From positions 248,001 through 312,000 of the forward strand of contig DEXK01000013.1 in assembly GCA_002364085.1 (NCBI GenBank): a DNA stretch of 64,000 nt, read 5' to 3'. Positions 6,952 to 16,600 of this stretch are shown one piece after another. Under the pieces are notes generated by a model. It did not search any database, had not been told where the DNA came from, and saw only the letters and a program-made list of their open reading frames with translations. The translations under genes and the position numbers were made by a program. How positions within the stretch are numbered: position 1 is the first letter of the stretch; each line of letters opens with the position of its first letter. This stretch comes from Balneolaceae bacterium UBA3186. Lineage in GTDB: Bacteria; Bacteroidota; Rhodothermia; Balneolales; Balneolaceae.

Positions 6952-8577
6952 CTATTTACCTGTTTGGTCTTTCATTTTAGCGAAATAAGTTTTGCTTGCT
7001 ACAGCTACCGTTCCAGAAAGCGCAAATAATGCAATGATATTCGGGAAGGTCATTAAACCGAGAGCGATATCTCCAATTGCCCAGACGGTTTCCAGTGCAA
7101 GTACAGCTCCAATAAAGTGCATGATCAGATACACGATTTTATAGTAAATAATGGATTTATCACCGGCTAGATATTGGATAGATCTGTCGCCATAATAACT
7201 CCAGCTAATTGCTGTGGAGATACCAAATAAGATCACACAAATAGTTACAATATATTTTCCACCGGCAAAGGGTAGACCTTTTTCGAAAGCAAGTGCTGTT
7301 AAAGGAGCTCCGTTTTCAATAATTGATGAGTGAAGCCCTGCAACTTCATTACCATCAATGCTTTTGGCTACGTATTTGTCGCCTTCTAAAGTAATTGAAC
7401 CATTGAATAATTGAGTTCTGCCTTCATCCGTGTAAAATTCTCCTGTTGGATGATCATTTCTGATAACATCTCCATTAGTAGGAACTCCATCCACAATAAT
7501 CAAGGTGTTTCCTTCTTCAATTTCATAAGTGTTTTCCAAGCTGGAAGCCAAGAACGGAACATCATGTTTTTGTTCCCACACACCGGTACTAACGATCACA
7601 AGACCGGTCATGGTACAAACTACGAGCGTATCAATGAAAGGCTCTAATAAAGCAACTACACCTTCACGAACAGGCTCTTTGGTTTTAGCAGCACCGTGAG
7701 CAATTGGAGCAGATCCCTGACCGGCTTCATTCGAGAATAAACCACGTTTAATACCCCAAACTAAAGTTGTTAAAAATACTCCTGATCCCACACCAAATAT
7801 TCCTGCTTCCGGAGTAAATGCGTATGATAAAATAGTTTTAAACGCTGGAATTACTTCACTCGCATTCATTAGAAGAATAACCAAAGCTCCTAACACATAA
7901 ATAATTGCCATTACGGGCATCAGGCTTGCGGTAACTTTACCAATTCTTTTGATACCACCAATAATTACAATACCTACAAGTGATGCAGTTACTAATCCTG
8001 TAACCCAACCAGGAACTAGGAAAGTACTTCTCATGGTATCAGCAACTGTGTTTGCTTGAACTGCATTTCCTGTAAGGAACGAACAAATAACTGCCATTGC
8101 TGCAAAAAAGATTGCCAACCATTTCCAGTTTTCTCCAAGACCTTTTTCAATGTAGTACATCGGTCCACCGGAAACTGATCCATCATCATTTACTACTCTG
8201 TATTTAACAGCTAAAGTACATTCTGTATATTTTATTGCCATACCGAAGAAAGCGGTAACCCACATCCAAAAAAGAGCGCCCGGTCCACCGTAATGGATGG
8301 CTATTGCAACACCGGCAATATTACCAATACCAACGGTTGCTGAGAGTGCAGTGGTTAATGCTTGAAAGTGATTTACGTCTCCAACGGCATCCGGGTGGTC
8401 GTACTTACCCATAACAGAAAGTATACCGTGACCAAATTTGCGAACCTGAACAAAACCGAGACGTAAAGTGATAAAAATCCCGAAACTAAGAAGAACGACA
8501 ACCATGAAAGGGAAGTTGGAGGGAGTGCTCCAAACGAGGTCGTTTAAACTGTTTACAATACTTTCAAATAATTCCAT
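6952..8577 (-). CDS. Sodium:alanine/glycine symporter, AGCS family
   Basis: A 541-residue inner-membrane transporter with about 11 hydrophobic segments. AGCS carriers import alanine or glycine with Na+ or H+. Signatures seen are ATVGIGNIAGVA (80-91), GGPMYYIEKGLG (137-148) and NEAGQGSAPIAHGAAKTKEP (283-302). About 90 residues (334-424) form a hydrophilic insertion between membrane segments (NTLIIVDGVPTNGDVIRNDH, GEFYTDEGRTQLFNG). This loop is absent from the shorter, about 450-residue members and probably lies outside the membrane. The gene is first in the symporter-upp-lptC-OstA run. Substrate choice between alanine and glycine is not decided by sequence. Confidence 0.93.
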   Translation of the reverse strand: MELFESIVNSLNDLVWSTPSNFPFMVVVLLSFGIFITLRLGFVQVRKFGHGILSVMGKYDHPDAVGDVNHFQALTTALSATVGIGNIAGVAIAIHYGGPGALFWMWVTAFFGMAIKYTECTLAVKYRVVNDDGSVSGGPMYYIEKGLGENWKWLAIFFAAMAVICSFLTGNAVQANTVADTMRSTFLVPGWVTGLVTASLVGIVIIGGIKRIGKVTASLMPVMAIIYVLGALVILLMNASEVIPAFKTILSYAFTPEAGIFGVGSGVFLTTLVWGIKRGLFSNEAGQGSAPIAHGAAKTKEPVREGVVALLEPFIDTLVVCTMTGLVIVSTGVWEQKHDVPFLASSLENTYEIEEGNTLIIVDGVPTNGDVIRNDHPTGEFYTDEGRTQLFNGSITLEGDKYVAKSIDGNEVAGLHSSIIENGAPLTALAFEKGLPFAGGKYIVTICVILFGISTAISWSYYGDRSIQYLAGDKSIIYYKIVYLIMHFIGAVLALETVWAIGDIALGLMTFPNIIALFALSGTVAVASKTYFAKMKDQTGK

Positions 8578-8776
8578 GCAATCGTTTAATTTTTAATTAG
8601 TAGCTTTTTATGACCCATGAAAGTAAAAAAGATTTAGGAATAATTACGGATAACATTTTTTCTTTAACAAATTGGTTTAAAATTATAGTAGTTTTAAGTG
8701 AACGATTTGTAGTAAGCTTTGTTTTTTTAAACGATTGGCTTAATTATAAAAATAAATTTTATCAGGGATAAAAGTT

Positions 8777-9064
8777 ATGACAAAAGCAGACATTGTAGAT
8801 ATTATATCATCATCAGTAGGTTTAACTAAAGTAGAAACAGAAGCTGTGGTCAATGGTTTTATGGAAACTGTGATCGACGCTATGAAGCGAGGAGAGCACA
8901 TAGAATTGCGTGGTTTCGGTAGCTTTAAGGTAGTAAAGAGGGCGCAAAGAGTTGCTCGAAACCCCAAAACAAATGAAGAAGTTATAGTTCCGGAACAATA
9001 TGTTCCAATGCTTAAAGTATCGAAAGACTTTAAAGAAGCTGTAAATGAAAGTATAACGGTTTAA
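8777..9064 (+). CDS. HU/IHF-family nucleoid DNA-binding protein
   Basis: A 95-residue DNA-bending protein. The fold is evident from the N-terminal helices MTKADIVDIISSSVGLTKVE, the beta-arm start RGFGSFKVVKRAQRVARNPKTNE (45-67) and the final helix KDFKEAVNE. GFGSF and RNPKT are the classic HU/IHF signature. Whether it is an HU or an IHF-like subunit cannot be settled. The 199-base region upstream (8578-8776) is AT-rich and should hold its promoter and that of the divergent symporter, but I see no clear box. It is followed by the ribosomal mini-protein gene and a shared terminator. Confidence 0.95.
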   Translation: MTKADIVDIISSSVGLTKVETEAVVNGFMETVIDAMKRGEHIELRGFGSFKVVKRAQRVARNPKTNEEVIVPEQYVPMLKVSKDFKEAVNESITV

Positions 9065-9155
9065 AAAAATGATTTAGAAATACTTTGAAAAGTTCTTATT
9101 TTTAAAGCTGATCAATTCATAGAAATAAAAACGAGAAATTTTTTGGTGACCATTT

Positions 9156-9248
9156 ATGCCAAGCGGTAAAAAAAGAAAGCGTTCAAAAATTGCTAAGCAC
9201 AAACGCAAGAAGCGTCTGAGAAAAAACAGACACAAGAAGAAGAAATAA
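9156..9248 (+). CDS. AURKAIP1/COX24-domain ribosomal mini-protein (bS22/mS38-like)
   Basis: A 30-residue, extremely basic protein: it begins MPSGKKRKRSKIAKHKRKKR and ends RHKKKK, with two thirds Lys/Arg. It matches the small COX24/AURKAIP1-type proteins encoded across Bacteroidota. These are homologous to mitochondrial mS38 and mycobacterial bS22, which bind 16S rRNA in the decoding region of the small subunit. The ATG at 9156, the tight KRKRSKI...HKRKKRLRKNRHKK pattern and the terminator just after the stop support a real gene. It is easily missed because of its size. It lies 91 bases after the HU-like gene and is probably co-transcribed. Confidence 0.93.
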   Translation: MPSGKKRKRSKIAKHKRKKRLRKNRHKKKK

Positions 9249-9254
9249 ATTTCA

Positions 9255-9285
9255 GGCTCTGGTTATTAAATCAGAGCCTTTTTTT
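9255..9285 (+). terminator. Rho-independent terminator after the mini-protein gene
   Basis: GGCTCTG (9255-9261) pairs with CAGAGCC (9272-9278) over a 10-base loop and is followed by seven T residues. It ends the HU/mini-protein message. The T-run overlaps the 3' end of the converging DUF2007 gene. Confidence 0.9.
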
Positions 9286-9703
9286 ATGCTCTTTTGTTTT
9301 CATTCCATTTATGCTTGCAGCGTTTGCAATAATAGAATGGATTAGAGCTGAATAAAAACAAAGTAGTGATAAAGAACGTAAGCAAAGCCTTTATAAGAGT
9401 AACCGGCTTATTAGTTACTAACTCTGATTGACATCTGGGACAACGTATCTTTTCTATTTCTATACTTGGATCATTAATATGTTTTAGGAAATCTTCAATA
9501 ATTAACACTGCTTCTTTAAGATCCCGATCTGCTACTGCCAATCTGTTACCACCTATAGCAATGGCTGATCCGAAATTAGAAGTGCTTGTATTGCTATCAA
9601 GAAGAAAAGCAGGAATACCGGAATCTTCCAGTAACGATTTTGCCGCATACGCATCATTCGGGTTATAGAAACTATGAACCACAACTAATTTTGGCTCACT
9701 CAT
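9284..9703 (-). CDS. DUF2007-domain protein with membrane-split zinc ribbon
   Basis: A 139-residue protein. Residues 5-75 fit the DUF2007 'putative signal transducing protein' fold (LVVVHSFYNPNDAYAAKSLLEDSGIPAFLLD, IGGNRLAVADRDLKEAVLII). Then come two CxxC pairs, Cys88/Cys91 (RCPRC) and Cys126/Cys129 (YCKRC), which look like the two knuckles of a zinc ribbon. A hydrophobic helix (about 101-120) lies between them. This is odd: a ribbon split by a membrane segment may fold as a membrane hairpin. The start codon overlaps the stop of the preceding gene by 1 base. Function is unknown. Confidence 0.85.
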   Translation of the reverse strand: MSEPKLVVVHSFYNPNDAYAAKSLLEDSGIPAFLLDSNTSTSNFGSAIAIGGNRLAVADRDLKEAVLIIEDFLKHINDPSIEIEKIRCPRCQSELVTNKPVTLIKALLTFFITTLFLFSSNPFYYCKRCKHKWNENKRA

Positions 9704-10356
9704 TAAGCAGCTACTGCTTCAGATAAAATCTTGTCAGAAATATTAATGACCTTATTTGCTTTGAAAAGCAATTCTTGTAATCGACGGCTAACAAGTTTAT
9801 TTACCTCAGATAGATCTTTAGGGGTATCTATTTTGTATTGAAAATAGGAGATCAAATTAATAGTGGATAAATACTTTCCATTTTGGTCCCCTTCAATTTC
9901 AACATGCCAACGTGTTATGATATCATCTTTTTCAAGTAACTTATTTACATCTTTGCTCACGGATTCCATCCATTGGCTTGCGCTTTCCACCCGGTAATTA
10001 CCGTTTTTATCTGGCTTAATGGGCTGACATGTATCTTCATCGAAAAACCAAGACATTTCAACATCGATAGTTGGTGTAACATGGGTATTTTTTAGTTTGT
10101 CCATGCTTAAGAAAGGATGTGATTCAAGTCCATCCAATTTTTTAGCGAGCGAAGTTTCACGGAAGCTGTCCCAATCAAAATTAATGGAAAGCATTCGTAT
10201 AAAAGAAGAAATGTTTGTAAGATTTATTTCTAATTCTAAACCTGTGGCATTTATTTTACTATTTTCCCAAGTCTTAAACATTTTTGTCGATATTCCTCTG
10301 TTTTCCAGATTGCTATCAACCGTTTTAATGATCGAATTAAAAATTGGGTATTCCAT
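9703..10356 (-). CDS. Hypothetical cytosolic protein, upstream partner of DUF2007 gene
   Basis: I do not recognise this 217-residue protein. It shows no signal peptide or membrane span. Features seen are an N-terminal helix-rich part (IFNSIIKTVDSNLENRGIST), a central stretch with several aromatic residues (VEMSWFFDEDTCQPIKPDKNGNYR is interrupted by charged residues), and a predicted helical tail with KLVSRRLQELLFKANKVI. The stop overlaps the DUF2007 start by 1 base, so the two are translationally coupled. It is divergent from rqcH across only 39 bases (10357-10395), where both promoters must overlap. Confidence 0.75.
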   Translation of the reverse strand: MEYPIFNSIIKTVDSNLENRGISTKMFKTWENSKINATGLELEINLTNISSFIRMLSINFDWDSFRETSLAKKLDGLESHPFLSMDKLKNTHVTPTIDVEMSWFFDEDTCQPIKPDKNGNYRVESASQWMESVSKDVNKLLEKDDIITRWHVEIEGDQNGKYLSTINLISYFQYKIDTPKDLSEVNKLVSRRLQELLFKANKVINISDKILSEAVAA

Positions 10357-10395
10357 AAACCTCTTTAAAAATAAATATTAAACTTCCTGCTCTCT

Positions 10396-11973
10396 TTGAA
10401 TTATTACGAATTAAAATATTTAAAGCAATTCATTAAATCCAAAATAGTTGGTAAAAAAATTATTTTGGCTAATACCAGATATAAAAATTTAATAGAATTT
10501 TTTATTGAAGGAGAAGACGAAGATCATCATAAACTGGTGTTTAGTACTAGTCCAGGTAATATGGCTTTGTTTCTGGATTATTTTTCTAATCCTAAAAAAA
10601 GAAATACAATTTCATTTTTTGAAGAGATATATGGCTTGCATATAAAAAATGTTGAATTAGCAGAAACGGATCGCATTTTTATAATAACTCTAGAAAATGA
10701 ATATGAACTGGTTTTTAAAATATTCAGCAATAATGGAAACGTTTTACTTTTAAAAGAAGGCGATTTGATCAGTTCCTTTAAAGGAAGTGAGTTAGAGGAA
10801 ATTGATGTTCCGGAAGAAAAAGAAATCGACCTTTTTAAAACGCTGAACCAACATGGTTCCGCCAAGCAGAAACTAACAACTTTAAATCCGTTAATCCCAA
10901 GAAACAATCTTCCTGAAATTATTGCAGAACACAAGGTTGATAACATGAGCGATGAGGAAATTAAAGCATTCATCCGAAAGCTAACGAAGGAAGTGGATAC
11001 GAATCCTTCATGGAGGCTGTTGGAAAATGGGAACACAGCTCTTTTTAATGAACAAATTCTGCCTTTAAAAACCGAAAAACATTTCGAAACTGTTAACGAT
11101 CTCGTTGCCTTCAGATATAAGAACTATTCACATAATCAGCGGCTTAGGCAACAAAAAGGAGAGTTAACAAAACAAATAAAAAGGCAATTAAAACGAATTT
11201 CTTCAGGGTTAAGAAACTTAGAAAAAGCTGATAAAGGACTTGAAAGAGCTGAGAAATACGAAAAATTTGGACACCTTTTGATGGCTAACGGACATTTAAT
11301 GCCTAATGATCCGACAAAGATAATAGTTAATGATTTGTATAACGAAGGTGCTGAGATAGAAATACCTTTAGTTGAAAAACTGTCTGTAATTGAAAATGCT
11401 GAGAGATATTATTCAAAATCGAGAAACTCAATAAGATCTTATGAGGAAGCTTTAGAGCGAATTCCATCTTTGGAAAAAAAGAAGGTGCAATTGGAAGAGT
11501 TGAGAGATGAAATCGAAAAAATAAATAAACTATTTATTCTCAACGATTGGAAAAAAGAGAATTCGGAAATACTAAAAGAATTGGGTATCGGAGATCAGGA
11601 AGGTAAAGAGGAATCTCTTCCGTTTCATATTCTGGAGGTCGATACATACCCGGTGTGGATCGGTAAAAACGCCAAAAGTAACGACAAACTAGTTCAAATG
11701 GCGCATAAAGAAGATATTTGGTTACATGCCAGAAAGGTGTCTGGTTCTCATGCTCTAATCAGAATGGGAAACGATAAAGGTATGCCACCAAATAATGTAA
11801 TCCTGGAAGTCGCTTCATATGCAGCTTTCAATTCCAAAGCGAAAGGCGCTGAAGTTGTACCTGTTATTGTTACTAAGAAAAAATATGTTAGAAAACCCAA
11901 AGGCGCTCCCGCAGGTGCCGTTCTGGTTGATAAAGAAGAAGTGGAGTTTGTAACACCTAAAAAACCAAATTAA
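10396..11973 (+). CDS. rqcH: NFACT/RqcH family ribosome quality-control protein
   Basis: A 525-residue homologue of Rqc2/RqcH, which binds stalled 50S subunits and adds C-terminal alanine tails. An NFACT-N-like domain spans about residues 1-230. A charged coiled-coil region follows (250-400, LRQQKGELTKQIKRQLKRIS). The NFACT-R domain begins near 420, with the signature EDIWLHARKVSGSHALIRM and the RKPKGAPAGAVLV segment. It starts at TTG 10396: an in-frame stop lies 24 bases upstream with no ATG between, and NYYELKYL matches the family N-terminus. A CTG at 10387 is a less likely alternative. Its stop overlaps the aroK start (TAATG). Confidence 0.9.
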   Translation: MNYYELKYLKQFIKSKIVGKKIILANTRYKNLIEFFIEGEDEDHHKLVFSTSPGNMALFLDYFSNPKKRNTISFFEEIYGLHIKNVELAETDRIFIITLENEYELVFKIFSNNGNVLLLKEGDLISSFKGSELEEIDVPEEKEIDLFKTLNQHGSAKQKLTTLNPLIPRNNLPEIIAEHKVDNMSDEEIKAFIRKLTKEVDTNPSWRLLENGNTALFNEQILPLKTEKHFETVNDLVAFRYKNYSHNQRLRQQKGELTKQIKRQLKRISSGLRNLEKADKGLERAEKYEKFGHLLMANGHLMPNDPTKIIVNDLYNEGAEIEIPLVEKLSVIENAERYYSKSRNSIRSYEEALERIPSLEKKKVQLEELRDEIEKINKLFILNDWKKENSEILKELGIGDQEGKEESLPFHILEVDTYPVWIGKNAKSNDKLVQMAHKEDIWLHARKVSGSHALIRMGNDKGMPPNNVILEVASYAAFNSKAKGAEVVPVIVTKKKYVRKPKGAPAGAVLVDKEEVEFVTPKKPN

Positions 11974-12536
11974 TGAATGATTACAGGCTAAGGGAATTTA
12001 AAGGTAGTTTCTTTATAACAGGTTTTATGGGGACAGGAAAAAGCGCAATTGGATCTAGAATTGCTAAAGCACTAGAGTTGCCATTTCAGGACTTGGATAA
12101 ATTCCTGGAAAAAAAAGAAGGCAAATCCATCCCGGAAATTTTCAATGAGAGCGGGGAACCATATTTTCGCGAGAAAGAATGGGAATATCTTTTGGAGCTT
12201 ACAAAGTCTTTTAAAGGTGTAGTTGCATTGGGAGGGGGAGCTTTACAAAATCAGCACATTGTAGATCATTTAAAAATTCACGGTTTATTGATCTTTTTGG
12301 ATACACCATTAGAAATTATACTGAAAAGGGTTCTCAAGAATCCAAAAAGACCAATTGTTAGGAATAAAAAAGGAGAAATTAAAAATAAGGAATCACTTAA
12401 AAGAGAGTTAGAAACCTTATATTCAAACAGAAAAGGTTTCTACAATCAGGCTGAAGTTAAACTTACTACTACAGGAACGGAAGACAAGGACGAGGTGGTA
12501 AAAAGACTTCTCAACAAAATTAAGAATCATGTTTAA
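11973..12536 (+). CDS. aroK: Shikimate kinase
   Basis: A 187-residue P-loop kinase phosphorylating shikimate in aromatic amino-acid synthesis. The Walker A GFMGTGKS is at 17-24, the shikimate-contact segment is QDLDKFLEKKEGKSIPEIF, the EPYFREKEWEYL helix follows, and the VALGGGAL loop is near 85-92. The lid region has KNPKRPIVRN. It overlaps rqcH by 1 base and the next gene, aroB, by 8 bases, and aroB encodes another step of the same pathway. The N-terminus extends about 10 residues beyond the usual start, and the overlap with rqcH supports this ATG. Confidence 0.95.
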   Translation: MNDYRLREFKGSFFITGFMGTGKSAIGSRIAKALELPFQDLDKFLEKKEGKSIPEIFNESGEPYFREKEWEYLLELTKSFKGVVALGGGALQNQHIVDHLKIHGLLIFLDTPLEIILKRVLKNPKRPIVRNKKGEIKNKESLKRELETLYSNRKGFYNQAEVKLTTTGTEDKDEVVKRLLNKIKNHV

Positions 12537-13620
12537 CAGTATTCAACTGAATACATCTTATACGAGCCAGCATCACGTACATGTTGGATATGAAATTGGG
12601 AATAAGATAGCAGAATATCTATCAGCTACTTTTACATTAAAGAAAGCAGTTTTTATTGTAGATGAAAATGTTCACAGACTATATAAAGATACTTTTATAA
12701 AAGATATATCCGGACTTTTTGATGAGCCCGTTTTTTGCTTAGTGCCGGAAGGTGAGCAAAGTAAAAGCTTGGCTCTTTTTTCGGAAATTATAGCCAAAAC
12801 ATTAGAAGCCAAAGTAGAACGAATTACACCTGTGATTGTAATTGGTGGTGGCGTTACCGGCGATTTGGGTGGTTATGTAGCAGCATCTGCATTAAGAGGA
12901 ATGCCTCTTATACATATACCAACCAGTTTACTTGCAATGGTTGACAGTTCTGTAGGTGGAAAAACAGGTGTTAATCATTCTGTAGGAAAAAATCTGATAG
13001 GATCATTCTATGAACCAAAAGCAGTATTTACAGATATTAAATTCTTGGAAACTCTTCCTCAAAAAGAGATCATTAATGGCTTAGGTGAGGTGATAAAATA
13101 TGGAATGATAAAAGATGAGAATATTCTTACCACTCTTAAATCTCTGCCACTTTTTGAGCCGTTTTCATATTCAAAAGAATGGGAACAATTAATTGGTACA
13201 TGCGCTAGAATAAAGTCTGATATTGTAACCAAAGATTTCAAAGAATCAGGGTTAAGAGAAATACTTAACTTTGGCCACACATTTGCTCATGTTATTGAAA
13301 GAGTTCGTGGATATGAAAACTCATCTCACGGCGAAGCTGTTTACATGGGGATGTGGGGAGCAGTCAAACTTTCAAATTTATTAGGTTTTAATATAGATAT
13401 AGCCAATTTGTCTGCGTTCAGGACGTTATATGATTCATCTTTCCATCCACAAGAATCGTTAGAAGAATTAACAAACTTAATGCTGCACGACAAAAAAGTA
13501 AAAGACGGTTCAATAAGAGTAATTATACTCGAAGAGTTAGGAAAGGCCCGAGCAACAGGAATAACAGATTTATCCTTAATAAGGGAGTCTTGGAACTATA
13601 TAATTCAGGAATTTGAGTAA
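12529..13620 (+). CDS. aroB: 3-dehydroquinate synthase
   Basis: A 363-residue NAD+- and metal-dependent enzyme forming 3-dehydroquinate, the second step of the shikimate pathway. Signatures are VPEGEQSKSL (72-81), IGGGVTGDLGGYVA (105-118), the PTSLLAMVDSSVGGKTGVNH substrate loop, GLGEVIKYGM, the metal-binding NFGHTFAHVIE and SHGEAVYMGM. Length is normal. It starts inside the end of aroK, and its TAA directly abuts the ATG of tamB. The pair makes this an aromatic-biosynthesis sub-operon inside a longer run of unrelated housekeeping genes. Confidence 0.96.
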   Translation: MFNSIQLNTSYTSQHHVHVGYEIGNKIAEYLSATFTLKKAVFIVDENVHRLYKDTFIKDISGLFDEPVFCLVPEGEQSKSLALFSEIIAKTLEAKVERITPVIVIGGGVTGDLGGYVAASALRGMPLIHIPTSLLAMVDSSVGGKTGVNHSVGKNLIGSFYEPKAVFTDIKFLETLPQKEIINGLGEVIKYGMIKDENILTTLKSLPLFEPFSYSKEWEQLIGTCARIKSDIVTKDFKESGLREILNFGHTFAHVIERVRGYENSSHGEAVYMGMWGAVKLSNLLGFNIDIANLSAFRTLYDSSFHPQESLEELTNLMLHDKKVKDGSIRVIILEELGKARATGITDLSLIRESWNYIIQEFE

Positions 13621-16600
13621 ATGCCCGTAGTTAGATGGCTACATAGAGTTTGGAATACATTCTGGTCAATAGTAGTTGGAGTAATTTTAACTGCAGTGAT
13701 CGGTATTGGAATTATATTTGGTCTTATACAATTGGAGCCAGCAAAGACCTATATCGCCACCAGAATTGAAACAAACTTTAGTGAGAAGTACAATGGAGTT
13801 TTTACCATTGGAGAATTAGATGGTTTAATACCGTTTAGGATTGAACTCAAAGATGTAAATTTATATCCGGATTCCTCAAGTATAATTTCTGTATTCAATA
13901 GTGACAGCATTGCCGCAAATTTGGATGTTCCAGCACTATTTCAACAACGATTTGTAGTTACAGGGTTAAATATCAAATCTCCAAAAATTATCATTGACCC
14001 CGAATCAAATACTTCGCTACTGTATGCTTTAAAGAAAAAACAAGTTTCAACGGTGGCTGACACTTCTGACACAAAAAAGCCTTTCTTTGAAATTCTGGCG
14101 CCAAATGTTAGTATAACGGAGGGTGAGATATTAATTCGAAATGCATACCAACCAAGTAAATTTACTTCAAACTCAGATAGTTTAGTTATCAAAGAACTAG
14201 ATCTGGCTATGTTCTTTGAATATAAACAAGACGAGCGTTTTCTTGATATAGAACGCCTTTCTTTTGTAGCAGATGAAATTGAACTTGGTCGTAGCCAAAT
14301 ATTTGGTCAAATATACAGCGACGATAGATTCCTTGAATTCAACTCTTTTAATTTTATAAATAAAGATTCTTATGTGAATTTTACTGGGAGAGTTGATGGT
14401 ATTAATATATTTGAATTAGACTTTGCACAACAACTTCGGGATGCACAATATAATTTGGCCATTGATGAGTTCTCGTTGTCAGAAGAACGAATCGAGAAGG
14501 TGTTTCCTGAGCTTCCTAGGTTTAAATATCCACTATTTTTAGAAGCTGACTTTTCTGGAGGTATAAAGGAAGTTGATGTTAATTCAGTGAGTTTAAACTA
14601 CGGGAGTTCGTCTATCAATACTTCCGGTAAGTTGTACAATTTCGATAAAAATAATCCTTTCCAATACGATCTTCAATTTACGGATGTAAGGCTTGATACC
14701 TCTGATGTGAAATACTTTTTTCCAAATGTTAATGAATATCAATTATCAGCTATTGCAAACACAAAGCTGTCAGCCGGTGTATTGGGTAACTCAGAAGAAA
14801 CTGAGGGTTTTTTTGCTAGTGAAGGATCAAGAGGAAAATTTGAACTGACGGGCGAAATTGGATTTGCAGCTCAAAAAAATCTTAACGTCAGGTATAGAAC
14901 AGATTCCTTGAATATTGGAAATTTGATAGGCAATTTTATTCAAACTACAAATATTTCATCTGAAGGTGAGTTCCAAACTTCTGATTATAATGATTTCACG
15001 AGCTTTGATAGATTTACTTTTTCATCAAATGATTTAGGAATAAACGATTCTACGTTTTCTAAAGTAGAGTTTGTTGCCAGTGGTAGCAATAATATTATTT
15101 ATCCAAATTTTTTGATAGAAGCTCAAAATGGAATACTAGAGGGAGAAGGGGTATTAGACTTTTCAAAACCCCAAACTTCGATTCTATTGGAAGGAAATGG
15201 AGAAAACCTAAGCCTACAATATTTTTTCCAGTCTTCCTTACTTGCTGATGTTCTCATGGACATAGAATATAAGGCTGAGTTTGTTGGGGAATCAGTAAAT
15301 GATGCAACCGGAGTTTTGAATATCAACATCCCTTTTGCTACGGCTAACGAGGATACTTTAAAACCTCAGCTCATATATGCGGATGTGGCTAATCTATCAC
15401 CTACTAATCGTTCTATTAGAGTAACAACAACAGCCGCTGATATTAGCTTGGAAGGTAATTACACTATTTCAAGTTTATTACCACTAACGAACTACTGGAT
15501 TTCATTTTTTAAAGAAAGATTAGAGAACGAGTTTTTTACTGAATCGTTTTCCAAGAGAGAAATAAAAACGGATCAAAAGCTAGGTAATCAGGATTTTAAT
15601 ATTACGGCTCAACTAAAAGACGTAAATCTGATAAAGAAGTATCTCCCCAATTTCCCTGAAATGATCGCATCAACCAGAATTACTTCTAACATTACAGCTG
15701 ATACCACCAGGTTATTATTTAATGCTGATATTTTTGATCCCAATTTTGAGATTGGAGAGTTTAAAGCAGACTCCATCAGAACTCAATTAACAGGCAGCTT
15801 CCGTCATAATCAGACACTGAAAGAGTTTTCCAATTTCCTGATAAGCGCAGAAATAGCAAATTTTGAAACTCCTTATTTTATCACACGGGGTTTTGATTTT
15901 GATTTTGATATGACAAGAGACTCAATTCATATCAAAAACCAAATTGATGTTATTGGAGAAGAATCTAATCTGCTCTTAGAAAGCACAACGTTGCTTACAG
16001 ATTCGTCAATTATTTCAAAAATAAATGACTTTCAACTTGGGTCCGATGTCTACTCTTGGGAAAATAAAGACACGCCAATATTAACGTACAAAAATACCGA
16101 AAAATTAGTTTTTGAGGACTTTACATTCCAAAATCGTGAAGAGTTATTCAATATAGAAGGAGCGTTTAGTGAGGAACCTTCCGATTCTGTAAATTATCTG
16201 TTCAGAGGTGTAAAATTAGATCGAATCTCAAATCTGATAAATGGTAAAGTTGATTTTGGAGGAAATCTTAATGGTGTTTTTGTTACCAGAACTCTAACCA
16301 GATTACCCACAATAGAGGGAACAATTAATCTGAATGCATTTTCATTGAACAACCAAACCGTTGGGGATTTTGAAATATCAAGTGTGTTCAATAAAGAGTT
16401 GAACAGGTTTGATACCAATATAAACGTATCAACAGATTCTACTATTTATCCGTCTTATTTTGAAAGAAATGATAGAGAAGGGCAAAATTTAGAATTTTCA
16501 GGCTACGTTTTAGCTCCAGTTGATGGGGAATTTCCAAAGGTTGACTCGCTGTTTCATTTCGACCTAGATTTTAATACAGTGGATCTCTGGATAGTTCCAT

